A DNA stretch of 64,000 nt from Hyphomicrobiales bacterium (GTDB lineage: Bacteria > Pseudomonadota > Alphaproteobacteria > Rhizobiales > Beijerinckiaceae). The position numbers and the translations under genes were made by a program. The DNA lies in assembly GCA_027483895.1 (NCBI GenBank), contig JAIXTP010000017.1:1-64000 (forward strand), given 5' to 3'. Positions 10,461 through 18,316 of the stretch are shown here, in pieces (position 1 is the first letter of the stretch; every line of letters starts with the position of its first letter). The notes beneath the pieces were generated by a model that was not told where the DNA came from, searched no databases, and saw only the letters and a program-made list of their open reading frames with translations.

Positions 10461-11156
10461 TCAGGCCGCGTCGGCGGCGGCGAGCAGGGCCTCGATGCGC
10501 CGGCGCAGTTCGGCGGGGTCGGGCAGGACGAGGCCGCCGCGTTCCGATGCCGCCAGCCCTTCTTCCTTCATCCGGTTCAGCTCACGGTTCACCTGCTCGC
10601 GGCGGCAGCCGATCCGCGCGGCGAGATCGTGCTGGAAGGGCGGCGGCGAGACGATCATCTCGCCCGGCTTGCCCTTTCGGGGCGTCGCCATGCGGACCAG
10701 TTCCGAATAAAGGCGATGGCGCACGTCGAGCACCTGGCGCTCGAAAAGCCGCTCGTTGAGCAGGCGGATACGGCTCGCCAGACGGCCCATCAGACGAAGC
10801 GCGATGTCGGGCGACGCAGCGAGGATCTCCCGGAAGACCGCGGCCGGGATGATCAGGAGTTCGGTGGTGGTGAGTGCGGTGACGTTGGCCGAACGCAGTG
10901 CGCCGTCGATCGCCGCAAGTTCTCCGAAAAAATCGCCGGCGGAACAATCGCCCAGGATCATTTCCTTGCCCGCGGGCGTCCTGACGAGAATACGGACCGA
11001 ACCGTTGATGATGAAGAAGACCGCCGAGGACTCATCGTTGAAGTCCAGTATCAGACTGCCTTCCGTGACTTTCTTGCGCTGACAGCGCCCTTCGAACCGC
11101 GAGATATGTTCGGCCGAAAGTCCGCCGAAGAACGGAATCATCGCAAGCGTGCTCAA
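10461..11156 (-). CDS. CRP/FNR-family cyclic-nucleotide-dependent regulator
   Basis: A 231-residue transcription factor with an N-terminal cyclic-nucleotide-binding domain and a C-terminal winged helix. F77-G-E-L80 and R88-S89 match the phosphate and ribose contacts of E. coli CRP (E72, R82, S83). The CRP Thr127/Ser128 pair in the C-helix is not obvious, so the ligand needs proof. In the recognition helix, R186-E187…R191 occupy the positions of R180-E181…R185 in CRP, the residues that read TGTG. No FNR-type cysteine cluster is present. It is co-directional with the cyclase and diverges from effector gene A. It is the best candidate to bind the TGTGC-N6-GCACA sites found across the island. Confidence 0.9.
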   Translation of the reverse strand: MSTLAMIPFFGGLSAEHISRFEGRCQRKKVTEGSLILDFNDESSAVFFIINGSVRILVRTPAGKEMILGDCSAGDFFGELAAIDGALRSANVTALTTTELLIIPAAVFREILAASPDIALRLMGRLASRIRLLNERLFERQVLDVRHRLYSELVRMATPRKGKPGEMIVSPPPFQHDLAARIGCRREQVNRELNRMKEEGLAASERGGLVLPDPAELRRRIEALLAAADAA

Positions 11157-11476
11157 GACGTGACCTTTTAAAATCGCCTGTGTCCGATATTACCCACCGC
11201 AATTATCTGAGAAGGTCAAGCATAGACGATTTCATGTTCGAAGATTCCCATATTCGATCCGACGCGGCGTCATAAAAAATTTCGACTGTTCCGATGTGCC
11301 GAGTGGTCGTAATTTCATTTGCCTATCCGACGTGTCTTCGAATGCCCGTGTCCGTCAGTGGTCGGTTTCCCGTCCCGCCATGTGCGCCTGCGCACGGTCG
11401 GGAAGCGGGAGGCGGGCGAAGTTACGGCGACAAGGGCGGCCGAAATCTCGGATGCCGCAGCAAGGGAGCGGATCGA
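11157..11476. promoter_or_regulatory. Divergent control region between the CRP-like gene and effector A
   Basis: A 320-bp non-coding gap. The first ~130 bp beside the CRP-like gene are distinctly AT-rich (including a TAAAAAATTT run near 11275) and should hold its promoter. The right part is GC-rich again and contains the operator at 11380 and an AAGGGAG ribosome site before the effector A start. No other element was recognised. Confidence 0.6.
11380..11397. promoter_or_regulatory. CRP-geometry operator, site 1 (before effector A)
   Basis: ATGTGC-N6-GCACGG, an inverted repeat with a 6-bp spacer, ends 80 bp before the effector A start codon. It matches seven other sites in the window in half-site, spacer length and position. 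The assignment to the neighbouring CRP-like protein is inferred. Confidence 0.65.
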
Positions 11477-12559
11477 ATGAAGGACCTCAAACTCGGAAGC
11501 GTCGGACATGGCGGGGTCGAGCAAACCCGTACCCGTCTCGACAACGACGGCTTCACCGCTGCGCGCGGCCGTGACGTCAAGGGCTATGACGAGGTCAAGA
11601 CCTACATCGCCGGGCTGAAGCACAACGTGACCCTGCGCGTGAAGCACGGCAGCGGTACGGGCGAGCTTTCGCTGGGCAAGGAGTCCGGCGTGGCCCGATT
11701 GTTCAAGGGCGACCGCAGCGAACTGACGGCCACGACGCTGGCCAAGACGGTCGAAAAGCGTTTCGGTAGCGCCGCTCGCGAGAAGTTCATGCAGTCCCTG
11801 ACCGATGCCGACGGCAATGTCGATCTGCGCCGGGACAAGGTTCTGGCGGCCTTCGGCGACGTCGAAAAGATGCTCGGCTTGGACAAGCGCATCGGCGCGT
11901 TCGAGCATCGTGAGTTGCCCGCCAAGACCGGCGAGGCCGCCGTCAAGACGTTCGTCGACTATTATCCGACCCGCGTCGTCGAGGGGAAGGGCAAGGAACG
12001 TGACGGGATGCTGCTCAGCGGCGCCTTTTTCGGCGACATCGTCGACCGCGGTACCGCGATCTACGAGAACGGCGTGCTGAAGATCAAGCGCGGTCTGACC
12101 GATCGCACTCCCGATCAGAATTTCGAGGCCCTCAAGACCTATTTCACCGAGCAGCTCGGCATCGATCCCAACGACAAGACCAAGATGCAGAACGCCATGA
12201 ACAACGTCCTGAATTTCTTCGAGCAGAATTGCTACATCGGCGCGGCCGGCGAGGCTTCGGACAAGCTGGGCTTCCCCGCGGGCGGCAACGAGATGGAATT
12301 CGAGGGAACGATCTCCTTCGACGGCACGAACCTGCAGATGGTGCGGTCCATGCAGACGGAGATGAAGGAAATCGTCATCGACGGCACCAAGTTCTATGAC
12401 CGGCTCACCGGCTGGCGCTATCAGGCGGAAGACCGCTTCAGCCTGCCGCTCGCGTCGACCTTCGTCCCGAACAAGGAGTTCAAGCCCGAGACGATGTTCG
12501 ATGCCTCCCGCGTCGAGTCCGTGGAGCGCGGGCAGCGGACGGTGACGATCGAGTCCTGA
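11477..12559 (+). CDS. Candidate secreted effector A
   Basis: A 360-residue protein of unrecognised function. The ATG at 11477 has AAGGGAG 8 bp upstream; the longer frame starting at 11294 has no ribosome site. There is no signal peptide. Residues ~1–80 form a beta-rich module (LKLGSVGHGG…YIAGLKHNVTLRV…GELSLGKESG) that resembles the start of effector B. The C-terminal two-thirds, with YENGVLKIKRG, EQLGIDPNDKT and an MEFEGTISFDG strand, aligns by eye with effector D (VDPDGTLRIRTP, QQLGQDPGDPE, MEIALRFDDY). A chaperone-like gene follows 73 bp downstream across a hairpin. Its place in the island, cytosolic-type N-terminus and paired chaperone argue for a type III substrate; activity is unknown. 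Confidence 0.7.
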   Translation: MKDLKLGSVGHGGVEQTRTRLDNDGFTAARGRDVKGYDEVKTYIAGLKHNVTLRVKHGSGTGELSLGKESGVARLFKGDRSELTATTLAKTVEKRFGSAAREKFMQSLTDADGNVDLRRDKVLAAFGDVEKMLGLDKRIGAFEHRELPAKTGEAAVKTFVDYYPTRVVEGKGKERDGMLLSGAFFGDIVDRGTAIYENGVLKIKRGLTDRTPDQNFEALKTYFTEQLGIDPNDKTKMQNAMNNVLNFFEQNCYIGAAGEASDKLGFPAGGNEMEFEGTISFDGTNLQMVRSMQTEMKEIVIDGTKFYDRLTGWRYQAEDRFSLPLASTFVPNKEFKPETMFDASRVESVERGQRTVTIES

Positions 12560-12582
12560 CCCTTCCGCGCATCGTTTTCGAG

Positions 12583-12611
12583 GTCTCCGGCCGATTCGGC
12601 CGGAGACTTTT
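12583..12611 (+). terminator. Hairpin with T-run between effector A and its chaperone
   Basis: A perfect 11-bp stem (GTCTCCGGCCG / CGGCCGGAGAC) with an ATT loop is followed by TTTTCCCTTTTT. It would partly terminate or attenuate read-through into the chaperone gene. A similar hairpin lies between effector B and its chaperone. Confidence 0.75.
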
Positions 12612-12632
12612 CCCTTTTTCGGAGTTCCGGCC

Positions 12633-13094
12633 ATGTCGAACGCGTTCCGCTCCCTTCTTTTCTCTCTCTCGGGCCGCTTCGATCTCGCGCCGCGCGAGGA
12701 CGCCTCCGAATACGCCTTTTCATGGGAAGGCATGACCGTCCGCCTCCTGCCCGATCCGAAGGACGGCGAGTTCATCCTGGTGGACGCCGAAATCGGCGAT
12801 CCGCAGTTGCGGGGCCTGCTGCAGAACCCCGCCGTGCTCTCCGCCCTGCATCGCCTGAACGGCGAGGCCGTAGGGGTCCGGGACTGGCGCTTCGCCCTGG
12901 ACGAAACCGACGCTCCGATCCTGCGGGCCAATTTCCGAGCGGCGGATTTCGAAGGGCCGACGGCTCTCGACGGCATCGTCGCCGATGCGGCGCGTTTCGC
13001 CGATGTCGTTCTCGTGCTCGCTGAAATGGAAGCGAGCACCAAGAAAGATGTCGACGCCGAAGATCCAAAAAAATTCAACTTTCTGCGCGCTTGA
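12633..13094 (+). CDS. Class I-type T3SS chaperone-like protein (partner of effector A)
   Basis: A 153-residue protein with the size and layout of CesT/SicP/SycE chaperones: a short N-terminal helix (FRSLLFSLSGRF), several strands (MTVRLLPD, FILVDAEIG), a central helix (LLQNPAVLSALHRLNGEA), further strands (WRFALDETD, ILRANF) and a long C-terminal helix with a charged tail. It is directly downstream of effector A, as such chaperones usually are. It resembles the chaperone beside effector B: both end in an ALxxxNxExxxxxDFRFxL-type block and a final helix finishing in AEAS-like sequence. The fold assignment is from layout, not sequence search. Confidence 0.65.
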   Translation: MSNAFRSLLFSLSGRFDLAPREDASEYAFSWEGMTVRLLPDPKDGEFILVDAEIGDPQLRGLLQNPAVLSALHRLNGEAVGVRDWRFALDETDAPILRANFRAADFEGPTALDGIVADAARFADVVLVLAEMEASTKKDVDAEDPKKFNFLRA

Positions 13095-13180
13095 AATGAA
13101 TTCCCTTTCGGATCACGAAAGATCCGAAGTGAAATTCCGTCCGGAATTTCTGTTCCGAGAATTCATATCAGGAGCCTTGA
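13095..13180. repeat. Two consecutive short inverted repeats
   Basis: The gap between the chaperone and the carbonic anhydrase holds two perfect 8-bp inverted repeats: TTCGGATC / GATCCGAA (13107–13128) and GAAATTCC / GGAATTTC (13131–13150). Neither is followed by a clear T-run. They may be a weak terminator or operator pair. The gap is AT-rich compared with the genes on both sides. Confidence 0.5.
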
Positions 13181-13894
13181 ATGTGTGAGTCCTGCCGCTC
13201 CGTTTCCGACCGTCGCGGATTTATTGCCTTGGCGGCCGGCGCGGTCGCGGCGTCCATGCTGCCGGGCCGCCGGGCTTTCGCGGCCGACGGTGCGAAGACC
13301 GACCTTTCGCCGGATCAGGCGCTGCAGCGTCTGAAGACCGGCAACGACCGCTTCGTCGCGACGCCCGAACTCTGCGCCGCGAAGCTCAACGAGACCCGCG
13401 TCAAGGTCGCGGGCGGCCAAGCCCCCTGGGCGACGATCATCGGCTGCGCGGACAGCCGCGTTCCGCCTGAACTTCTCTTCGGCGGCGTCGGTCTGGGCGA
13501 ACTCTTCGTCGCCCGCAATGCGGGCAACATGGTCGACACCGCGACGCTCGGAACCGTCGAATACGGTGCGTCCGCGCTCGGCGTGCCGCTCATCGTGGTG
13601 CTCGGACACAGCGCCTGCGGCGCCGTCGCGGCGGCGGCCGACATCGCGGTCCGCAATTCGACGCTGCCGGGCTCGATGGATGCGATGGCCCGCGCCATCG
13701 TGCCGGCCGTCGAGGCGGTCCGCTCGAAGCCGGGCGATCTCGTCGCGAACGCGGTGCGCGAAAGCGCGATGCGGACCGCCGCGTCCCTGACCGCGCGCAG
13801 CCCGCTGATCGGCGACCTCGTCCGTGCCGGGCGGGTCCGGATCGCCGCGGCCTGCTACGATCTCGCGAGCGGCCGCGTCGAATATCTCGCTTGA
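13181..13894 (+). CDS. Tat-exported beta-carbonic anhydrase
   Basis: A 237-residue enzyme that interconverts CO2 and bicarbonate. The zinc ligands are C89 (with catalytic D91 and R93 in GCADSR), H143 and C146 (LGHSACGA), the full beta-class set. The N-terminus carries a twin-arginine leader (SDRRGFIALAAGAVAASM) ending in an AFAAD cleavage region, so it should act in the periplasm. GGAG lies before the ATG. It has no T3SS domain and probably is cargo or an older resident of the locus. Periplasmic carbonic anhydrase could help in CO2-rich or acid host niches, but nothing here ties it to secretion. Confidence 0.92.
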   Translation: MCESCRSVSDRRGFIALAAGAVAASMLPGRRAFAADGAKTDLSPDQALQRLKTGNDRFVATPELCAAKLNETRVKVAGGQAPWATIIGCADSRVPPELLFGGVGLGELFVARNAGNMVDTATLGTVEYGASALGVPLIVVLGHSACGAVAAAADIAVRNSTLPGSMDAMARAIVPAVEAVRSKPGDLVANAVRESAMRTAASLTARSPLIGDLVRAGRVRIAAACYDLASGRVEYLA

Positions 13895-13910
13895 TCGAGG
13901 GGCCCGCCGC

Positions 13911-14378
13911 TCAGCCCTTGAGCAGCACCGGATCGTCGCGCTCGGTTTCGAAATCGAAGGTCCGGTCCTGCCGGACCTTCGTCTCGTTCAGCCTTCGGCG
14001 CAGCGTCGCGGCCGCTTCGATCAGGTTGGAAACGATCCTGTTCAGGATTTCCACGTCGATCAACGCGACGGCGACCCTGTAGGTGAGAACGAGTTTCTCG
14101 CGTTCCGCATCGAAGCCGATGCTGCCGCCGCGGGTCTGAACGGCATAGGCGTTCATCGCCATGCAGAGCCCGAAAAGTTCGGACCTGTCGGACTGCCGTT
14201 CGATCGGCATGAGATCGACGGCGACGAAGACGTCGTCGCTGTCCGCGATCGCGAAGACCGCCAGTTCGGCTCCGCCGCCCAAGGGCAGGGTGCAGGCGTT
14301 CGCCTTCGGGTCATGGAAGCTTTCGGGGATCTCGCCCGCCTGCATCCACGCCCGGATCAATCGTGCCGTCTCTGTCAT
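13911..14378 (-). CDS. T3SS chaperone-like protein (CesT type), paralogue of the one at 25.8 kb
   Basis: A 155-residue acidic protein. The block MNAYAVQTRGGSIGFDAEREKLVLTYRV, followed by a helix with NRIVSNLIEAAATLRRRL, closely matches LNAYGLETRGAALGYDENARTVILSYRI and NNLVDVAQTLQDRL in the protein at 25816. This strand–helix arrangement is that of class I chaperones. It lies 64 bp downstream of the large secreted candidate at 14443–16161 on the same strand, so it would be the third chaperone of that cassette. It converges with the carbonic anhydrase gene. Confidence 0.7.
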   Translation of the reverse strand: MTETARLIRAWMQAGEIPESFHDPKANACTLPLGGGAELAVFAIADSDDVFVAVDLMPIERQSDRSELFGLCMAMNAYAVQTRGGSIGFDAEREKLVLTYRVAVALIDVEILNRIVSNLIEAAATLRRRLNETKVRQDRTFDFETERDDPVLLKG

Positions 14379-14442
14379 CTCGACGATCTTATCGGAGGAA
14401 CTTCCGCGATTCGAAATGCGGACGCTGCGCGGAAGGCCGCGG

Positions 14443-16161
14443 TCAGGACCGCGACATCCGCTCTTCGAGGCGGGAGGCGGAGAGCGTCAGTCTTTCGCTC
14501 CGCTCCTCCTCGCTCGGCGTCGACCCCGCCCGGAAGAGATCGTCTTCGCGCCGCATCCGGGAAATTCGCGAGAACAAATCCGTCAGCGGTTCGGCCGCCG
14601 CGATCTCGCGGTCGATGAGGTTGCGCACCGAGGGCCCTGCCCCTGCGCCCGCACGGTCTGCGAGCGAGACGCGATCGGCCGCTTCGGTCGTCGGCAGGGT
14701 GCGGGGCTCCCTCTTCCACCCCTTGAAGATCCCGGCCATCATCTTGCCGAGGTTCTTGAAGGAATTCCCCACGAGTCCCCAGCTCATCGACTGGGTCGAG
14801 GAGAGGCGGTCCTTGTAGAGCGCTTCCTGCAGATGGATCATCGCCGTTTCGGGCTTGGTCCCAGCATGAAGCGTGATCGCGAGGATCCGCTTCTGCGATA
14901 TGCCCAATTCGCCGAGATAGGAACGCACGGCCTGCTTCTGCTCGGGCGTGCCTTCGGCCAGAAGGTGCATGACGGTGCGCTCGGTCAGGCCGATATTCTG
15001 AGCAGCCCCGTAATCGACGACGCCCTCGTCGGCAAAGAGCCGGGCGGCATCGGGCGAGGCGTCGCTCTTGCGCGCGGCTTCCAGCATCGCCTTGTGATTG
15101 GCGTCGCGGATGCTCATCGCGATGTCCACGCTTGCCGAGGCGATGCCGAGGGCCGGCTGCGTGATCGCGAGGCCGAGCCCCGCCGTGCCGACCGCGACCG
15201 CGAGCCCCGCGCCGAAGGCGGCGCCGGCGGCGGCGGTCGTCGCGAGATCCTTGGATCCCTTGATCAGGCGCTCGCGCTCGACATGCTTGCCGAGCCCCTG
15301 CAGCAGCTCCTTGAGCTTCGTCGACTCGGGCCCCGACCGCCCGGCGAAGGTCTTGTCGAGCGTCTTGGTCGCCCCGCGCAGATTGTTGAGGGCGGTCACA
15401 CCGCCCTGCACCTTCACCGCGCCGTCGGCGAACTTCGCGCCTTCGATCGCAGTACCGAGGAAAGGAACCCAGCTTCCGCCCGCGGCAGAAGCGATGCCGG
15501 AGGTGCTTTCCGCCGTCGTGATCAGCGCCTTCTTGAGCAGGATCACCCGTTCCTTGGAAAGGCCTTCGCCCTTCACATAGGCGTCGAGGAAGCCGGGCTT
15601 CGCCGCGAGTGCGGCGAGCGTCGCGGTCGGATCTTCCGGCAGCCATGCGGGATGTGCGCCGATCTCGAAGCGGACCTTTCCGCTTTCCGGATCATAGGCG
15701 TCCATCAGCGTCTTGAAGCGCTCGAACTCCGCGCGGTCGTCCTTCGCGACCCGCCGCGTGTCGTGGAGTTCCGCCCCCAGCTGAACGAGCGCGAGCGCCT
15801 TCATGCCTCCGCCCGCACCGCTCATCGCGCGCCCGGCGATCTGCACGTCGACGTTCTTCGCCGCGCCCGCGGCGGCCGCCACCGTCTTCGTCGTCTGGGC
15901 CGCGGTCTTGTTGACCAGAGCCAGCCCGATCGGCACGGATCTGACGCCTTTCGGAGCCTTGCCTGCGGCGACCGTGAACGCGTCGTGCTTGACGATCTTC
16001 TTGAGCTTCGAGGGGCCGGGCGCCGAAAGCGAGACGTTCTGCTCGGCGACTGGCTCGGGCGAGAGGCGGCTCGCGCGCTTCTTCTTGTCGGGGGCCTCGC
16101 CCGCCGGGCCGGAGAGGGGCGCGACGCCGCTCGAACGGTTCGTCTTGTCGATCGGGGGCAT
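14443..16161 (-). CDS. Large Ala/Gly-rich secreted-protein candidate (paralogue 1)
   Basis: A 572-residue protein of unknown activity. The ATG at 16161 overlaps the TGA of the upstream chaperone by one base, which fixes the start; longer upstream frames are shadows. The N-terminal ~45 residues are Ser/Pro/Lys-rich and unstructured. The centre has long hydrophobic Ala/Gly stretches (ATTAAAGAAFGAGLAVAVG…GLGLAITQPALGIASASV) that could be amphipathic or membrane-inserting helices. The C-terminal part includes GLTERTVMHLLAEGTPEQKQ. A full paralogue is at 26284–27933 with matching blocks (LAKHAEKERVFKGRNDLA; GLAERQALYMLRNGSPEDRK). Both are preceded by the same two kinds of chaperone-like gene. An effector or accessory translocator is likely. 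Confidence 0.7.
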   Translation of the reverse strand: MPPIDKTNRSSGVAPLSGPAGEAPDKKKRASRLSPEPVAEQNVSLSAPGPSKLKKIVKHDAFTVAAGKAPKGVRSVPIGLALVNKTAAQTTKTVAAAAGAAKNVDVQIAGRAMSGAGGGMKALALVQLGAELHDTRRVAKDDRAEFERFKTLMDAYDPESGKVRFEIGAHPAWLPEDPTATLAALAAKPGFLDAYVKGEGLSKERVILLKKALITTAESTSGIASAAGGSWVPFLGTAIEGAKFADGAVKVQGGVTALNNLRGATKTLDKTFAGRSGPESTKLKELLQGLGKHVERERLIKGSKDLATTAAAGAAFGAGLAVAVGTAGLGLAITQPALGIASASVDIAMSIRDANHKAMLEAARKSDASPDAARLFADEGVVDYGAAQNIGLTERTVMHLLAEGTPEQKQAVRSYLGELGISQKRILAITLHAGTKPETAMIHLQEALYKDRLSSTQSMSWGLVGNSFKNLGKMMAGIFKGWKREPRTLPTTEAADRVSLADRAGAGAGPSVRNLIDREIAAAEPLTDLFSRISRMRREDDLFRAGSTPSEEERSERLTLSASRLEERMSRS

Positions 16162-16640
16162 CAGATTTCTCCCTGAAGCCGGTCTGAAGCCAGGAGTTCG
16201 AAGAAGGAGAGTGTCTCGGCGCGCGAGGATGCGCCGTCGACGAAGGCCGCGAGCGGCGCCAGCACATAGGCGCAGATCCGCCGTCCGATCAGGACGTATT
16301 CGAGAGCCAGCGCTTCGAGATCCGCCTCGCGGCAGCCGCCGTGGATCGAAAAGCCCAGCTCGTCCCTGAACAGAAAGAGGCGGGCGGGGAGGGCAGCCTG
16401 ATCGACCGTCGAAAGCAGCTCCTCGATCTCGGCCCGGCGGTCGTCCGCCGCGACCGTGATCGAACAGGTGAAGACCGCTTCCAGTGCCCCAGGGCCGCTC
16501 TCGCGGATCATCAGCGCGCCGAAAAGGTCTTCGGCCAGACCGACCTGCAGGATGCGGCTCCACACGCCGAAAGGCGTCACCGCCTCCGCTTCGAGGTCGG
16601 AGGCGCGAAGCGCCCGAATCAGGGCATCGACATCAAGCAT
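16161..16640 (-). CDS. T3SS chaperone-like protein, second of pair (cassette 1)
   Basis: A 159-residue acidic protein in an operon with the large secreted candidate. The ATG at 16640 overlaps the preceding gene by 8 bp, and the stop overlaps the next start by one base, so translation is probably coupled. The core segment DELGFSIHGG…EADLEALALEYVLIGRRICAYVLAP is matched by DELALTVHGTW…LHELGLEAVLMLRGLAVVALAP in the gene at 27926–28447, which has the same position before the paralogous secreted protein. The order helix–strands–helix–strands–helix fits class I chaperones. Confidence 0.68.
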   Translation of the reverse strand: MLDVDALIRALRASDLEAEAVTPFGVWSRILQVGLAEDLFGALMIRESGPGALEAVFTCSITVAADDRRAEIEELLSTVDQAALPARLFLFRDELGFSIHGGCREADLEALALEYVLIGRRICAYVLAPLAAFVDGASSRAETLSFFELLASDRLQGEI

Positions 16641-17151
16641 GGTCGCCGTCCTTCGCGGTGAAGGGCCACAGGACGAACACGGCCGCTTCCGCATCCTCTT
16701 CGGAGAGATCGTCGGCCACGATGCGGCGCAGGCCCGACCGGCACGCCGCCACATTGTCCGCAAGCGCCGTCAGAACGGCCGGGAACACCGCCTCATGGCC
16801 GGGGTAGAAGATCATCGCATAGGTCAGCCGAGCCTCGTCGCCGTCCGTCACGAGCCCGAAGGGCTGGTTGAACAGACCGAACAGGCGGGCGAAATGTCGG
16901 GCCGCGGCGAGGTTCTTTTCAGGAACCGAGACGTTCAGATCGACCGCCATCAGCACATGCGCGGAATCCGCGCCGTCGCGTCCCGGGCCGCTGATCACGG
17001 AGGCCTCGAGCCCGCCGTCGGCCGAAGGAAAGACGAAAGTCGTCAGAAGTCGATCGTCGGAAACGAGAGTTTCCGACGCGGTCGCTCGCGCCAGAAGCGC
17101 CGATCGAAACGCCTCCGCGAAATATCCGGTGATGGACGAGACTTCGTTCAA
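16633..17151 (-). CDS. T3SS chaperone-like protein, first of pair (cassette 1)
   Basis: A 172-residue protein that starts the three-gene cassette. No ATG is suitably placed; a TTG at 17151 has GGAGA 6–7 bp upstream and is the likely start, the longer frame being out of keeping with the family. The segment FARLFGLFNQPFGLVTDGDEARL resembles FAALNQPFAIGLEATGRPYL in the gene at 28437–28952. An operator site (17249) lies ~97 bp upstream. Two unlike chaperones before one substrate suggest a heterodimer, as known for some T3SS substrates; this is inference. Confidence 0.65.
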   Translation of the reverse strand: MNEVSSITGYFAEAFRSALLARATASETLVSDDRLLTTFVFPSADGGLEASVISGPGRDGADSAHVLMAVDLNVSVPEKNLAAARHFARLFGLFNQPFGLVTDGDEARLTYAMIFYPGHEAVFPAVLTALADNVAACRSGLRRIVADDLSEEDAEAAVFVLWPFTAKDGDHA

Positions 17152-17248
17152 GGCGTTTCTCCGGGTCTTTCTTCTTGATATCTGCGAGACGGTCGTCCGC
17201 TGCGTCGTGAACGTCGAGCCGACATTAACCGAGTCCGATCCGCCGGAA

Positions 17249-17266
17249 ATGTGCGTTCTTGCACAT
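17249..17266. promoter_or_regulatory. CRP-geometry operator, site 2 (before cassette 1)
   Basis: ATGTGC-N6-GCACAT, a perfect 6+6 inverted repeat, lies 97 bp before the TTG start at 17151. The outer flanks (CCGGA…TCCGG) extend the symmetry. It is the best match of the set together with site 8. Confidence 0.72.
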
Positions 17267-17281
17267 CCGGCGTCCGATGCT

Positions 17282-17545
17282 TCAGAAATCGGGGCCTGTG
17301 TGCCGTCTGAAGCGCGGGCGGCGCGCGGGCGCGGCGAGCGCATGCCGGACTGCCGCGATGAAGTCCTCGGCGAAATTCCGGTCCTCCGTCTCGAGGGCCC
17401 GGATCCGCGCAAGCGAGCTTCGGTCCGCTCCGCTATCGGCGAGCAGGGCGATGATCCGCTCCGCGGCGATCCGCCGCTTCTCGGCCCGTCCTGCACGGCT
17501 TTTTTTCGAGCGGATGTTCCTTCCGCCGGTCTTGCTCGATGTCAT
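17282..17545 (-). CDS. Small basic protein of unknown function
   Basis: An 87-residue Arg/Lys-rich protein. A GGGAG ribosome site 7 bp before the ATG at 17545 supports it as a real gene, and an operator (17609) lies 63 bp upstream. The N-terminal third is strongly basic (GGRNIRSKKSRAGRAEKRR), followed by an amphipathic helix with RIIALLADSG and a segment ARIRALETEDRNFAEDFIAAVRHAL, then a basic tail. It could bind nucleic acid or be a small secreted protein or regulator. I recognise no family. Its placement between two operator-controlled cassettes suggests it belongs to the island. Confidence 0.55.
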   Translation of the reverse strand: MTSSKTGGRNIRSKKSRAGRAEKRRIAAERIIALLADSGADRSSLARIRALETEDRNFAEDFIAAVRHALAAPARRPRFRRHTGPDF

Positions 17546-17608
17546 CGGTCGCTCCCATTGCCGCGGATGCGGCGCGGGAGTCAGCAAAGAGGAACGCGGC
17601 GTCCTCGG

Positions 17609-17626
17609 ATGTGCACGAGCGCACGT
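17609..17626. promoter_or_regulatory. CRP-geometry operator, site 3 (before small basic gene)
   Basis: ATGTGC-N6-GCACGT lies 63 bp upstream of the start at 17545, in the gap after the chaperone gene at 17670. Confidence 0.62.
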
Positions 17627-17669
17627 CGTCTGCGTGTCCGGCGGCGACCGGGCCGCCGGCGCGGACGCT

Positions 17670-18131
17670 TCATCGCAGGATCGTCAGATCACCGGGAAAG
17701 GGCTGGACCGGTCGGCTCGCTTCGGCATCCGCCGCGGCGACGATTCCCAGGAGGATGTCGGCGGCGGCGAAGCCCTCCTTCACCGAATCCATCAGCGTTT
17801 CCGCAGAGAGCGCGCCCTCCGCGAAACTGGCGACGATCGACGGCGCTCCGTCCGCGGCGAGTACGAACCGGAAATCTTCGGCCATCAGGCATTCGGCGTT
17901 GAACATCAGGGCGCGCCGCAGCGCGTCGGCCGAGGAGAAGGCGGCGATCTCCTCGGGATCCGAAAGCTCGACGCGGCAGATCACGCGCCCCCTGAGGGAG
18001 GCGGAGGGGTGGATCCGCATGAGGCGCGATCCAAGTTCGACTTCGATTTCGGCCACGTCGGAGATCTCCGAGGTGATGCCGTGCCGTGCGTAGAAGCCCT
18101 TCGCGAGCGTTTCGAAATGCGGGTCGATCAT
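17670..18131 (-). CDS. Class I-type T3SS chaperone-like protein (partner of effector B)
   Basis: A 153-residue acidic protein starting at MIDPHFETLAKGF (ATG at 18131). It resembles the effector A chaperone: the block ALMFNAECLMAEDFRFVLAADG aligns with ALHRLNGEAVGVRDWRFALDET, and the final helix ends in AADAEAS as against AEMEAS. It follows effector B on the same strand, with a strong hairpin between them, the same arrangement as at the effector A locus. The function is inferred from size, acidity and position. Confidence 0.66.
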   Translation of the reverse strand: MIDPHFETLAKGFYARHGITSEISDVAEIEVELGSRLMRIHPSASLRGRVICRVELSDPEEIAAFSSADALRRALMFNAECLMAEDFRFVLAADGAPSIVASFAEGALSAETLMDSVKEGFAAADILLGIVAAADAEASRPVQPFPGDLTILR

Positions 18132-18242
18132 CGGATGCCTGGAACGCCTCTCGCCTCTTTCCGCCGGTGCTCCGGCGCGAATGTCACGGTGCATGATTCA
18201 CCCCGCGGATCAAAGCGGGGCGGTCGCACGGTGCGCCCGAAA

Positions 18243-18278
18243 GGCGAAGGCGGATCGGTCGCCCGATCCGCCTTCGCC
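18243..18278. terminator. Hairpin between effector B and its chaperone
   Basis: A perfect 16-bp stem (GGCGAAGGCGGATCGG and complement) with a 4-base loop lies 38 bp after the effector B stop. A short TTT follows on the minus strand. It probably attenuates read-through into the chaperone gene. Confidence 0.7.
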
Positions 18279-18316
18279 CCCGTCGTATCGTCCGCGACCG
18301 CTTGCCGGCGCGGGGG

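Noticed and set aside
11315-13078. 587-codon minus-strand frame across effector A and its chaperone
   Set aside because: It covers two supported genes and the hairpin between them; composition is typical of antisense frames.
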